Positions 1 through 7,253 of a DNA stretch of 19,720 nt are shown piece after piece. The stretch comes from JALXDT01 sp964634755. GTDB lineage: Bacteria; Acidobacteriota; Aminicenantia; JAMOAD01. The number at the start of each line of letters is the position of its first letter. The stretch's first letter is position 1. The notes below the pieces were generated by a model. That model was not told the origin of the DNA and did not search any database. It was given only the letters and a program-made list of their open reading frames with translations. Made by a program: the position numbers and the translations under genes. The stretch spans positions 1 through 19,720 of the forward strand of contig CAZWJH010000047.1 in NCBI GenBank assembly GCA_964634755.1, read 5' to 3'.

Positions 1-1229
1 CTCTTCACTCCCTCTATACCTTTTGAAATTTGTTTGTCAAGTTCAAAAAGTTTTGCTTTTGTTTCTGCTATCTCTTCCGCTATTTCATCAAGGCTCCTTG
101 TATAATGCCTATCTTCTATGTATCTTTCGGGCAAAAGAGAATATTGGGATTGAGGTCCTGTAATTGAGCTGAGTTTAACAACAGAGGAAATCCCTTTTAC
201 GGTTTTTCTGTTTTTATATATTTCCTCAAAATTTGTTTTTATCTTCTCATCAAGTCTGACGAACAGAATATCATCTGTTTTCTTATTTTTATTCAGGATT
301 ATTATTGAATACTTTGCAAAGGTGTTTTTTATCCATTCGGGAGGAATTTCAATAACAGTGTCAACAATTTTTTTCTCAACTATCTCTTTTCTGAAAAGCA
401 CATCCCTTCCGCCGCGGGAAAGGGCCCCAAGAGGAAGAATCACTCCACCTATTCCATCATCTTCAATGGCTTCGATTATATAGTTTAAATACATAAAAAC
501 AGGTCTTGATCTGTGAACATCGGGAGCTTCTCCGAATTTTTTGTGAGGGCTTTCTATAAAGTATTTGGCTCTGTCATACTCCGAAAGATTGCTCAAAACA
601 AGCCCGAATTTTTTAAGCTTTTGTTTCTCAACAAAAGACGGATTCAGAAGAGGATTTGAGCACCTTATCGCAACACTTTTTTTACCGCTGAGCAAAACAT
701 TCAAAACCACCCTTAAATAATAGTTTTTGTGAAAAACCTCAACATAAATTTTGGAATCTTCATCTTTCAAAACAGCCGGAAGATTTCCACTCCTTTCAAA
801 GGGAAAATAAACAGTCCTGTTTTTTGATGCTAACCCGAGAATTTTCCCCAAAAAACCTTCGACTTTTTTAAAATTCAGGTTTCTTCTTGTTAGGGGAAAT
901 CTTTTATCTTCAACTGTTTCAACCACATCTTTAAGCTCTTCGGATGTTTTTATATTTATAACTTCGTTTAATATAGCTTTAAATTCCTCCTCCGGTATCT
1001 TTTTCACCATTTTTTCCATAATAATGGAATAATCTAAATCATAATTTTCAAATGATTTTTTGTAAGTGCCTATAAGTTTTTTCAATTTGGAGCTTGAGAT
1101 ACCGTTGGTCAATCGCTTTAGGTTATCTTCACCCATTTTAAGGTCAAAAAACCGAAAGAGAAGAAGTCCCAAAATCAAATCAGCTTTATCTTCTTGCTCC
1201 TTTAATTTTTTTAATAGAAAAAATATCAT
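1..1229 (-). CDS. HsdM-like N6-adenine DNA methylase, catalytic motifs lost (3' end beyond window)
   Basis: This open frame runs off the left edge; 409 codons are visible. The start ATG at 1229-1227 overlaps the stop of the upstream HsdS-like gene (TAATG) and has a GAGGGAGAG ribosome-binding site. The overall plan is that of a type I restriction methylase: a helical N-terminal domain (about 1-110), a methylase core (about 110-315) and a C-terminal part with LLPERYIEDRHY near 365-376 followed by a predicted coil. The core ending GGVILPLGALSRGG (261-274) and IEIPPEWIKNTFAKYSIIIL (293-312) closely follows HsdM proteins. However, the motif I slot reads VYFPFERSGNLPAVL (140-154) instead of DPxCGxGxF, and the NPP(F/Y) slot reads SNLSEY (213-218). 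I infer a protein that keeps the fold but probably cannot bind SAM or methylate. No frameshift or stop interrupts it. No HsdR is visible in the window. Confidence 0.75.
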   Translation of the reverse strand, partial: MIFFLLKKLKEQEDKADLILGLLLFRFFDLKMGEDNLKRLTNGISSSKLKKLIGTYKKSFENYDLDYSIIMEKMVKKIPEEEFKAILNEVINIKTSEELKDVVETVEDKRFPLTRRNLNFKKVEGFLGKILGLASKNRTVYFPFERSGNLPAVLKDEDSKIYVEVFHKNYYLRVVLNVLLSGKKSVAIRCSNPLLNPSFVEKQKLKKFGLVLSNLSEYDRAKYFIESPHKKFGEAPDVHRSRPVFMYLNYIIEAIEDDGIGGVILPLGALSRGGRDVLFRKEIVEKKIVDTVIEIPPEWIKNTFAKYSIIILNKNKKTDDILFVRLDEKIKTNFEEIYKNRKTVKGISSVVKLSSITGPQSQYSLLPERYIEDRHYTRSLDEIAEEIAETKAKLFELDKQISKGIEGVK

Positions 1230-1855
1230 TATTTTATCTCTCCCTCAAAAGCAATTTCAAAGAAGGTTTCCATCTCTTCCTCATAAAGTGAGAGCAACTT
1301 TTGAGCTAACTTTTTTCTTTCCATCATTTTTTTGTACACTTTAACAATCTCCTCCTGTGTCCCAATGGAGGGATAACTTAAAACAATCTCTTTTAATGTA
1401 TCTGTTTTCACAAATCTAACAATGGAGCCATAGGTTTTTTCGGAGATTATTTTTTTCCCTTTCTTGCTGTTTAAAAAGAGCCACAGAAAATCCGGAAGAA
1501 TTTTATTTTCTTTTACTTTCTCTTTCAGTCTAACAACTATGAGCTGAGATGAGGGAATAAGATAAAAATTTTCCTTAGGGAGATTTTTTATTATCCCGGC
1601 TTTGTAATTGCTGCTCTTTGCCTTGATAATAATATCATCCTCTCTCAAAAAATACTTTTCATTGATTTTACCAAGATAATACATTATGGAATCAAGCTCG
1701 TCAAGTTCAACCTCTCCTGTGTCCGTGATATTTTTCAATTGAAGGACTTTAACTTCATCTTTACCACCGGTTTTCTTCATCTGGGTTATTATAAGCCCTG
1801 AGAAAATCTCAGCATTGTTTTCGAGCAAATCTTCAGTATGCAGTAAATATGTCAT
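1229..1855 (-). CDS. HsdS-like restriction specificity protein, single target-recognition unit
   Basis: A 208-aa protein corresponding to one half of a normal HsdS (usually about 400 aa with two target-recognition domains). The N-terminal part (about 15-130) contains VKVLQLKNITDTGEV, like the start of a target-recognition domain. The C-terminal part (about 153-208) has the typical sequence LKEIVLSYPSIGTQEEIVKV, then a predicted coil and the ending AFEGEI, matching the conserved helical spacer and the AFxGEL-type end of HsdS. Half-size HsdS proteins are known to work as dimers in some type I systems. The start ATG has an AGAGAGGG ribosome-binding site 6 nt upstream. The next gene is the HsdM-like protein, with a one-base overlap, so the two are expected to be made together. 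With no nuclease nearby, the role may be DNA binding rather than restriction; this is inference. Confidence 0.72.
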   Translation of the reverse strand: MTYLLHTEDLLENNAEIFSGLIITQMKKTGGKDEVKVLQLKNITDTGEVELDELDSIMYYLGKINEKYFLREDDIIIKAKSSNYKAGIIKNLPKENFYLIPSSQLIVVRLKEKVKENKILPDFLWLFLNSKKGKKIISEKTYGSIVRFVKTDTLKEIVLSYPSIGTQEEIVKVYKKMMERKKLAQKLLSLYEEEMETFFEIAFEGEIK

Positions 1856-1877
1856 ATTAAACCCTCTCTATCCTCAA

Positions 1878-1886
1878 ATTATAACA
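1878..1886 (-). promoter_or_regulatory. Extended -10 promoter for the HsdS-like/HsdM-like pair
   Basis: Read on the minus strand, the sequence TGTTATAAT is a perfect extended -10 element (TGn followed by TATAAT). No good -35 box lies 17 nt upstream, only a T-run, which is usual for extended -10 promoters. Expected transcription start is about 1871, leaving a short leader with the ribosome-binding site before the ATG at 1855. Confidence 0.55.
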
Positions 1887-1921
1887 CACAAGCCCGATAC
1901 AAAAAATTCAGAGCCAAATTA

Positions 1922-2515
1922 TTACAAATCCATTACAGAAAATAAATTCAACTCTTCTCTTTTTTTTACAATAAGATACTTTTCAACGAGTTTTCTTTTT
2001 GTGTTATTATCAACACTTATAAATGGATATTTTTTGCTCCACTCTATTTCAGCTTCTTCCAAAATCCTGTTAGTGAAAAAGCGCTCTGAGATTTTTTTAT
2101 CTATCATCTCATCAAATTTCACCTTCTCATCAAAAGTTCTCTCCTCTGAAAAAAATTCAGTATAAAGTTCCTTAAAATATTCATCAGGAATAATTTCAAT
2201 AAGTTTTTTATGCTCTTCTCTCTTTTGATTATCCCCCTTTGCACTTTTCACATTTTTACCCGAGGAAAGGGAAAGATAATTTTTAAACTCCTTTTCAACG
2301 ATTTTTTTAAAGTAGAGGAGAGTCTTTTTTCTTCCGGCTCTTCTAAAGCCTTCTTTTAAAGCCTTTTTGATAACAGAAAGAGGAATTTTTTTCTCTTCCC
2401 ATTTTAAAATCAAATCAATTTCAAGAGGTGATAAAAAATAGCTTCTTTTTGTTCTGCTTAAAAATTCATAAGCAATTGAGTAAAAATAATTCTCATCCGA
2501 GCCTTTCTTTTGCAT
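1922..2515 (-). CDS. Helical protein of unknown function, coaX operon (weakly DnaD-like)
   Basis: I do not recognise this 197-aa protein. It is highly charged, Lys/Glu-rich, predicted mostly helical, with no signal peptide or membrane segment, so probably cytoplasmic. Residues about 28-75, starting LSPLEIDLILKWEEKKIPLS and continuing through IKKALKEGF to LLYFKKIVEKEF, resemble in pattern the small helical domain of DnaD-type replication/primosome proteins (a helix with a Trp, a second helix, then a Tyr/Phe-rich third helix). This is a pattern impression, not an identification. A charged linker follows (about 83-105) and then a second helical region. The start overlaps the end of coaX by 23 bases, and AAGGGGGC precedes it as a possible ribosome-binding site. 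The overlap argues for translation with coaX and birA. Confidence 0.6.
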   Translation of the reverse strand: MQKKGSDENYFYSIAYEFLSRTKRSYFLSPLEIDLILKWEEKKIPLSVIKKALKEGFRRAGRKKTLLYFKKIVEKEFKNYLSLSSGKNVKSAKGDNQKREEHKKLIEIIPDEYFKELYTEFFSEERTFDEKVKFDEMIDKKISERFFTNRILEEAEIEWSKKYPFISVDNNTKRKLVEKYLIVKKREELNLFSVMDL

Positions 2516-3188
2516 AAAGATAAAGCCCCCTTAATACCAACCATTTATCCGGGATAATTTTTATATCTTTAAAAAAAGGAATAAAGTCCTCATAATATCC
2601 ACCGGTAAAGATAATGTGCTCCGGAGAATGCTCTCTTATCTTTCTTTCTATCATTCCCAAAACAGCATTTGTAATTGCTGAGTTTACAGAGCCTATGGTA
2701 TTTTTTCCGTTTTCTGTCTGCGGGTAAAATTCCTTTACCTTAACTTTTTCGGTTTTATCCGAAAGACATTCAAGAATTGTTAAAGGTCCCGGGAAAATTA
2801 TTCCTCCGCAAAACCTTCCATTTTCATCTATATAATCAACAGTGATAGCTGTTCCAAAATCAACTATAATGGAATCTCCACCATAAAACCTAAAAGCTCC
2901 TAAAGAGGCGGCGACTCTATCCCTTCCCAAAGAGGAAAGGGGAGAATAATCAAATTTTACGGAACTTATATTTTCAGGATCTATTTCAAATATTTTATCG
3001 CTTTTAATATTTTCCAAAATTTTCTCTTTCAATGAATCGGAAACAGATGAAATTACAGTAAGTTCGGCTTTTATTTCAGGGACATTTTCTCCTTTCTGAT
3101 AACATGAAATTTCCAAATCATTAATATCATCCCCAAAAAAGCCGATTTTTAAACTACTGTTTCCAATATCAATCGCTACTATTTTCAA
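2493..3188 (-). CDS. coaX: Type III pantothenate kinase
   Basis: CoaX phosphorylates pantothenate, the first step of coenzyme A synthesis, in the cytoplasm. At 231 aa it is slightly short for the family (about 250). Recognised motifs in order are AIDIGNSSLKIG (5-16, the phosphate-binding loop of the ASKHA kinase fold), GRDRVAASLGA (88-98), IIVDFGTAITVDYI (107-120, with the conserved Asp), FCGGIIFPGP (126-135), NTIGSVNSAI (163-172) and IIFTGGY (192-198). The start is TTG at 3188-3186, chosen because the family begins at the strand leading to AIDIGN and a GGGGAGG sequence lies just upstream. The gene overlaps the end of birA by 20 bases and the next gene by 23. The birA-coaX pairing is common in bacteria. 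Type III kinases do not show the CoA feedback inhibition of type I enzymes (family knowledge). Confidence 0.93.
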   Translation of the reverse strand: MKIVAIDIGNSSLKIGFFGDDINDLEISCYQKGENVPEIKAELTVISSVSDSLKEKILENIKSDKIFEIDPENISSVKFDYSPLSSLGRDRVAASLGAFRFYGGDSIIVDFGTAITVDYIDENGRFCGGIIFPGPLTILECLSDKTEKVKVKEFYPQTENGKNTIGSVNSAITNAVLGMIERKIREHSPEHIIFTGGYYEDFIPFFKDIKIIPDKWLVLRGLYLYAKERLG

Positions 3189-3906
3189 CCCTCAAAACCT
3201 CCCCGTCAAAAAATTCCTCTTCACCGTGATCAGTGATGATTTTTAACCTGAAATTTTTCGTTATCTCTTCAAAAACTCCTTCAATCTCCCTATCCCTTAC
3301 TCTCACCTTTACATTCTCTCCTTTCTTCAAAAGAGAATTTCTTTTTAGAAAATTCAAGATAGTAGGAAGAGCTGTGTTTTCATCAATAAGAGAATAAAGT
3401 TGATTGATAAATTTTTTAAAAAAGAACTCCGGAGCAGTCTCTTCCCCAAGAATCATTTTTAATGAAATGGAAGTATTTTTAATAGGTTCGGGAAAATCCT
3501 CCTTATCAAGATTAATGTTTACTCCGACCCCGGATATCAAGAAGCTTTCAGAGCCTCTTGTCACGCTTTCATTTAAAATTCCGCAGATTTTTTTACCTTT
3601 AACATAAACATCATTGGGCCACAAAAATTCTGATTCAATATCAAGTTTAGAAAAAGTTTTTACAACAGAATGAGCAACAGACATCGGATAGTATATATAA
3701 TCATCATTTTTCTGAACGGGAAAGAGTATGCTAAAAGTGAGTCCCTTATCTTCCTTTGAAAACCACCTTCTTCCCCACCTTCCTCTTCCCTGTGTCTGTT
3801 TTAAACATCTTAAAATAGTAAAAGGTTCAAAAGTCCCTCTTCTTTCTTTTAAAAAACTATTTGAGGATTCGCACTCCGGAAGATTTATAATTTTAAATTC
3901 TTTCAT
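3169..3906 (-). CDS. birA: Biotin--[acetyl-CoA-carboxylase] ligase
   Basis: This enzyme makes biotinyl-AMP from biotin and ATP and attaches biotin to a lysine of biotin-dependent carboxylases. It is 245 aa and lacks the N-terminal winged-helix DNA-binding domain of E. coli BirA, so it is a monofunctional ligase and should not repress biotin genes directly. Diagnostic motifs are QGRGRWGRRWFS (39-50, the biotinyl-AMP loop), FLWPNDVYVKGKKICGIL (94-111, including the catalytic lysine region) and ISGVGVNIN (124-132). The C-terminal part (about 195-245) fits the small SH3-like domain. The ATG overlaps the stop of the upstream outer-membrane protein gene as ATGA, so translation is probably coupled. 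coaX follows with a 20-base overlap. Confidence 0.94.
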   Translation of the reverse strand: MKEFKIINLPECESSNSFLKERRGTFEPFTILRCLKQTQGRGRWGRRWFSKEDKGLTFSILFPVQKNDDYIYYPMSVAHSVVKTFSKLDIESEFLWPNDVYVKGKKICGILNESVTRGSESFLISGVGVNINLDKEDFPEPIKNTSISLKMILGEETAPEFFFKKFINQLYSLIDENTALPTILNFLKRNSLLKKGENVKVRVRDREIEGVFEEITKNFRLKIITDHGEEEFFDGEVLRVENSSD

Positions 3907-4484
3907 AAATTATAAAAAGCCACTCTAAGCCCTGCTTCCAAAACGATCCCCTCTGTATTTATATTTTTTCCGAGAGAGGTAGAAGCAGGGTTCAAATTTC
4001 TGTATCTTACAGAGAAGAGAAGTTTTGTCTTTCTATTCAAGTTCAATGAAATTCCCCCGCCAAAGGAAAATACAGTCTTACTCCCCGAAACTTCATCCAA
4101 AACACTCTCTTCTTTATAAGAGATAAAATCCATCTCAAAAACTAAAAGGGGTTCAATGTAAAAGAAAAAGTCCTTCATAAAAAGGGTTAAAGGATATATA
4201 TTCATAAAACCTGAAATAAGTGTTTTATTAAGAGTAAGATTTTCTTTCGTATATGATAAAAATCCGGAGTCATAAGATTGTCCGTATTTGATTCCAAACT
4301 CTGCCCCTAAAAAAGGCTCATAGCTAAAGCCAGTATCCCATCCATAAGCCATAGAACCATAAAGAAGCTTATAATCTTCATCACTGTGCACCACTGTGTT
4401 CGAAGAAAACAAAAAATTTAAATTTCCAGCACCAAGAAAAGAGACAAAAATAAGCAAGAATATAAATATAAAAATCTTCTTCAT
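3903..4484 (-). CDS. Putative outer-membrane beta-barrel protein
   Basis: I do not recognise a named family. From the ATG at 4484 the product is 193 aa and begins with a clean signal peptide (MKKIFIFIFLLIFVSFLGAG). The rest is made of alternating aromatic/polar stretches with turns, such as FGIKYGQSYDSGFLSY, VFSFGGGISLNLN and KLLFSVRYRNL, as expected for about eight amphipathic strands of a small outer-membrane barrel. The last strand VLEAGLRVAFYNL is a plausible closing strand. An ATG at 4508 in the same frame would add eight residues and spoil the signal peptide; it also falls within a likely promoter. No Shine-Dalgarno sequence precedes 4484. The stop overlaps birA as ATGA, which is an unusual partner for a barrel protein. 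Confidence 0.7.
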   Translation of the reverse strand: MKKIFIFIFLLIFVSFLGAGNLNFLFSSNTVVHSDEDYKLLYGSMAYGWDTGFSYEPFLGAEFGIKYGQSYDSGFLSYTKENLTLNKTLISGFMNIYPLTLFMKDFFFYIEPLLVFEMDFISYKEESVLDEVSGSKTVFSFGGGISLNLNRKTKLLFSVRYRNLNPASTSLGKNINTEGIVLEAGLRVAFYNL

Positions 4485-4489
4485 ATCAA

Positions 4490-4518
4490 ATTGTAATTCA
4501 ATCAACATTTTTAATCAA
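4490..4518 (-). promoter_or_regulatory. Sigma70-type promoter for the outer-membrane protein-birA-coaX unit
   Basis: On the minus strand TTGATT (4518-4513), a 17-base spacer and TACAAT (4495-4490) form a good -35/-10 pair. The expected start of transcription is at or within a few bases of the ATG at 4484, which would give a leaderless message and fits the lack of a ribosome-binding site. A second candidate, TTGACG (4536-4531) with a weaker -10 near 4513, would give a leader of about 20 nt instead. Confidence 0.45.
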
Positions 4519-4557
4519 GGAATATTTATTCGTCAAAAATAAATCAGATTATAAAAT

Positions 4558-6795
4558 TTAGAATACAGGAGACTTGCTTAATCCATATTTCTTTATTTTT
4601 TGTGCAAGCTTTTTGTAATACCTTGCCTTTTTATTATCTCCTAAGTATTTATAAATATCAGACAAAAGATTATATCCATCAGGAAGCATCTTTGTATCTT
4701 TACAATTTTGAATCCCCCTCAAAACAAGAGAAACTGTTTCGCTGAGGTTTCTCTGTAAAGTAAGATAAGCCCTTGCAAGATCAAAGTAGGGTTCAACAGA
4801 ATCAGGTTTAAAGTTTAAAACAAGCTTAAGATAATAAATCTCCTTTTCATATTGCTTAAAATTTTTGTAAATATTGGCAAGGTTAAAGTAAACTTTTATA
4901 TTTTCGGGAAAGAGATTTACTTCCTTTTTATAATATTTCAAGGCTTTCTTATAATTCCCTTCCTTCTCTTTAACAATTCCCAAATAATAATAGATATCTT
5001 CCGCATTCTTCTCAAGTTCAAGAGATTTTAAAAGATATTCCTTTGCTGAGTTATAGTTTCCATTTTTCACCTCTACAACCCCCAATCTAAAATAGGAATA
5101 AAAATTTAAAGGAGCTATTGAAATGGAGGTATTAAAATAGTTTTTAGCTGTTTTTAAATCATTTTTAAATATGTATAAATCGCCGAGCTGATTATAGGCT
5201 AAAAAATTATTTTCATAAGTATCAGCTAATTTTTCAAAGAATAATATCCCCTCATCTATTTTTCCGGTTTTTTCAAAAGCTCCTTTTACCATTGAAAGTA
5301 AAAGCTCATTGTAAGGAAATTTCATCACAAGACCTTTTAAAACTTCTAATGCTTTTTGATAGTTTTTTTCTTTAAAAAATATTAACACTTTTAAATAATC
5401 CGCTTCCATAAGGGAAGAATTTCTTATGTATTTGAATGACTCTTCAAATTTTTTTGCAAAAAAATACTTTCGAGCCAATATAAAACCTGAGAGCTCCTTT
5501 TTAGAATAACTTTTATTTAATTTAAAAATAAGAGGAGGTAAAAGCCCTATTTCTGAAAACCTCTTGATAACAGGTCTCTTAATCTTTGCTATTTCCATCT
5601 TTTTAGGTTTTTTAAATCCAGCGGTTGTTAATTTATCAATTTTATTGCTGAGGTTTTTTTTGCTAATTCTTTCGTACTTATCCCTTTTTAATCGAAAAGT
5701 ATTACCATTAAATTCTTTAATAAAAGATTCCTTCCCATTTGAATAAAAAATCTCAAGTTCTCCTTCCAGATGATATTTAGGATAATAATTAAATGAAAAA
5801 ATAGCCCTTTTTTGTGAGGGTTTCATTCCATACAAAACCTTTTTTAAATTTATCCCATCAAAGCTCTTTCCACTTTCCCCTGTCAAAATTGACACAATAG
5901 TAGGTAAAATATCAAGAGAAGAAACCTCTTTGGTAATAGTGGTTTTTCTCGGCTTTTTTAATTTAGTAAGATATACAAAAAAAGGTGCTTTCACACTATC
6001 CGGATCAACAAAACTCGGATAGATATTCCCTTTCCTCAAAGGAGTTGAACGAGAAGAAGCAATAACTACAATGGTATCCTCAAGAAGTTTTTCTTCACCC
6101 AAAAAGTTTATAATCCTTACTATATTTTTTTCAATCTCATAGAGCTTCTTTTTGTACTTATTTTGAATCTCAAGTAAACTTTCCTTTTTCTCATCCAAAA
6201 TAAGATTTTCTAAATCCGAATAATTTACCCACACAAAAAAAGGATTTTTCTTTATTCTTTTCAACCATGGAAGCACATTATTAGTAGTGTATTGAGCATT
6301 TATAAATATCCTTTTTATTTTTCTTTTTTCAACCTTAAAAACATCATAGTAAAAATCAAAAGATTCAGAAAGACCGGTAAAACCAGCCAAAAAAATATTT
6401 GAAATAAAAGCCGCTGTAGTATAATTCCTTTTTTTTAAGAAATTTATTTGGGGTAATTTCCCTTTAAGACTCCCAAAAAGATTATCGTATATTCCATGAT
6501 GAAAAGGGTATTTTGATGTAAAAAGAGAAACATAAAATGATAATTCCCCAAATGCAGGTGATATGCAATTTTTAAAATAAAGTCTATTCCTCGTAAGTTC
6601 TTCCGGTAAAAGAGATTCGTCAAAATAATCAGAATTCAAGCCATCTATCGTAATAAACAAGATATTCGAATTTTTTAATTCTTCAAATTTAGGCTCAAGA
6701 AAGAACTTAGAATAAAAAAAGTCCCATGTTAAAAGAATAAAAATTAAAAAAGAGAGAAACACAAGAAGTGCAAAGCTGTACTTTTTTCTAATCAT
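4558..6795 (-). CDS. Membrane-anchored sulfatase-fold protein with C-terminal TPRs, probably inactive
   Basis: A 745-aa protein. Residues 1-5 are basic and 7-23 form one membrane segment, so the rest is likely periplasmic. Residues about 43-325 follow the alkaline phosphatase/sulfatase fold: NILFITIDGLNSD (44-56), SLFTSKYPFHHGIYDN (90-105), NPFFVWVNYSDLEN (184-197), KAPFFVYLT (269-277) and VSSLDILPTIVSILTG (291-306). Residues about 430-735 hold six or more TPR units, with clear examples at 534-567, 568-601, 602-635 and 636-669. Key catalytic positions are changed: the usual LPSHASLLTG nucleophile region reads LSFYVSLFTS (85-94), the metal-binding DHGE slot reads SRST (248-251), and HxxDPH reads NYSDLE (191-196). 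Asp51 of the TIDG motif remains. I infer a non-catalytic binding or scaffold protein. It starts with ATGA overlap on the preceding unknown gene. Confidence 0.78.
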   Translation of the reverse strand: MIRKKYSFALLVFLSFLIFILLTWDFFYSKFFLEPKFEELKNSNILFITIDGLNSDYFDESLLPEELTRNRLYFKNCISPAFGELSFYVSLFTSKYPFHHGIYDNLFGSLKGKLPQINFLKKRNYTTAAFISNIFLAGFTGLSESFDFYYDVFKVEKRKIKRIFINAQYTTNNVLPWLKRIKKNPFFVWVNYSDLENLILDEKKESLLEIQNKYKKKLYEIEKNIVRIINFLGEEKLLEDTIVVIASSRSTPLRKGNIYPSFVDPDSVKAPFFVYLTKLKKPRKTTITKEVSSLDILPTIVSILTGESGKSFDGINLKKVLYGMKPSQKRAIFSFNYYPKYHLEGELEIFYSNGKESFIKEFNGNTFRLKRDKYERISKKNLSNKIDKLTTAGFKKPKKMEIAKIKRPVIKRFSEIGLLPPLIFKLNKSYSKKELSGFILARKYFFAKKFEESFKYIRNSSLMEADYLKVLIFFKEKNYQKALEVLKGLVMKFPYNELLLSMVKGAFEKTGKIDEGILFFEKLADTYENNFLAYNQLGDLYIFKNDLKTAKNYFNTSISIAPLNFYSYFRLGVVEVKNGNYNSAKEYLLKSLELEKNAEDIYYYLGIVKEKEGNYKKALKYYKKEVNLFPENIKVYFNLANIYKNFKQYEKEIYYLKLVLNFKPDSVEPYFDLARAYLTLQRNLSETVSLVLRGIQNCKDTKMLPDGYNLLSDIYKYLGDNKKARYYKKLAQKIKKYGLSKSPVF

Positions 6796-7253
6796 TTAGA
6801 GGCTTTTTCAATTGCTTCTGACACATCTAACATCTTCAGCACATTTATAGGATTACCATATCCATTAATCGGTTTTTTAATTCCTATTTCAAGAAAATCC
6901 TTGATTCTGACAATAATAGTTCCATCTTTAAGTTTGTTAGCAGGTAATCCTTTGAATTTATAGGGATAATCTTCATCCTTCCTGTCCCCAGGTTTAATAA
7001 AATTAATAAAAAAAGGAAAAGCTATTCTGTTGCTGTTACTTTGTATAATTCCATTTACACCAGTTTTAGTTTTAGATATGTAGGCAACAAAATATTTCCC
7101 CTTTAGCTGTGCATTCAGATATTTTTTTAAAAAATGAAGAGAAATAGCATCGACAGGATTTTTACTTTCCTCAGCAAATAAAATAACCGGCACCAGAGAA
7201 AAAATTACAAGCAAGATCAACAAAATATTCCTCTTTTTTAATAAAAACTTCAT
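6792..7253 (-). CDS. Exported protein of unknown function between alr and the sulfatase-fold gene
   Basis: I do not recognise this 153-aa protein. Residues 1-27 (basic MKFLLKKRN followed by a hydrophobic run ending VPVILFAEES) look like a cleavable signal peptide, so the mature part of about 125 aa should be periplasmic or surface-exposed. There is no lipobox cysteine. The mature part has a pattern of short strands (KYFVAYISKTKTG, NRIAFPFFINFIKPGD, DGTIIVRIKDFLEIGI), which suggests a small beta-rich domain. It is tied on both sides by four-base ATGA overlaps, to alr upstream and the sulfatase-fold/TPR gene downstream, so all three are probably translated together. A role alongside the downstream envelope protein is the simplest inference. 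Confidence 0.65.
   Translation of the reverse strand: MKFLLKKRNILLILLVIFSLVPVILFAEESKNPVDAISLHFLKKYLNAQLKGKYFVAYISKTKTGVNGIIQSNSNRIAFPFFINFIKPGDRKDEDYPYKFKGLPANKLKDGTIIVRIKDFLEIGIKKPINGYGNPINVLKMLDVSEAIEKASK

Noticed and set aside
4558..6795. Calling this gene an active sulfatase or phosphatase
   Set aside because: The nucleophile region and the DH metal ligands are not present where the fold requires them.
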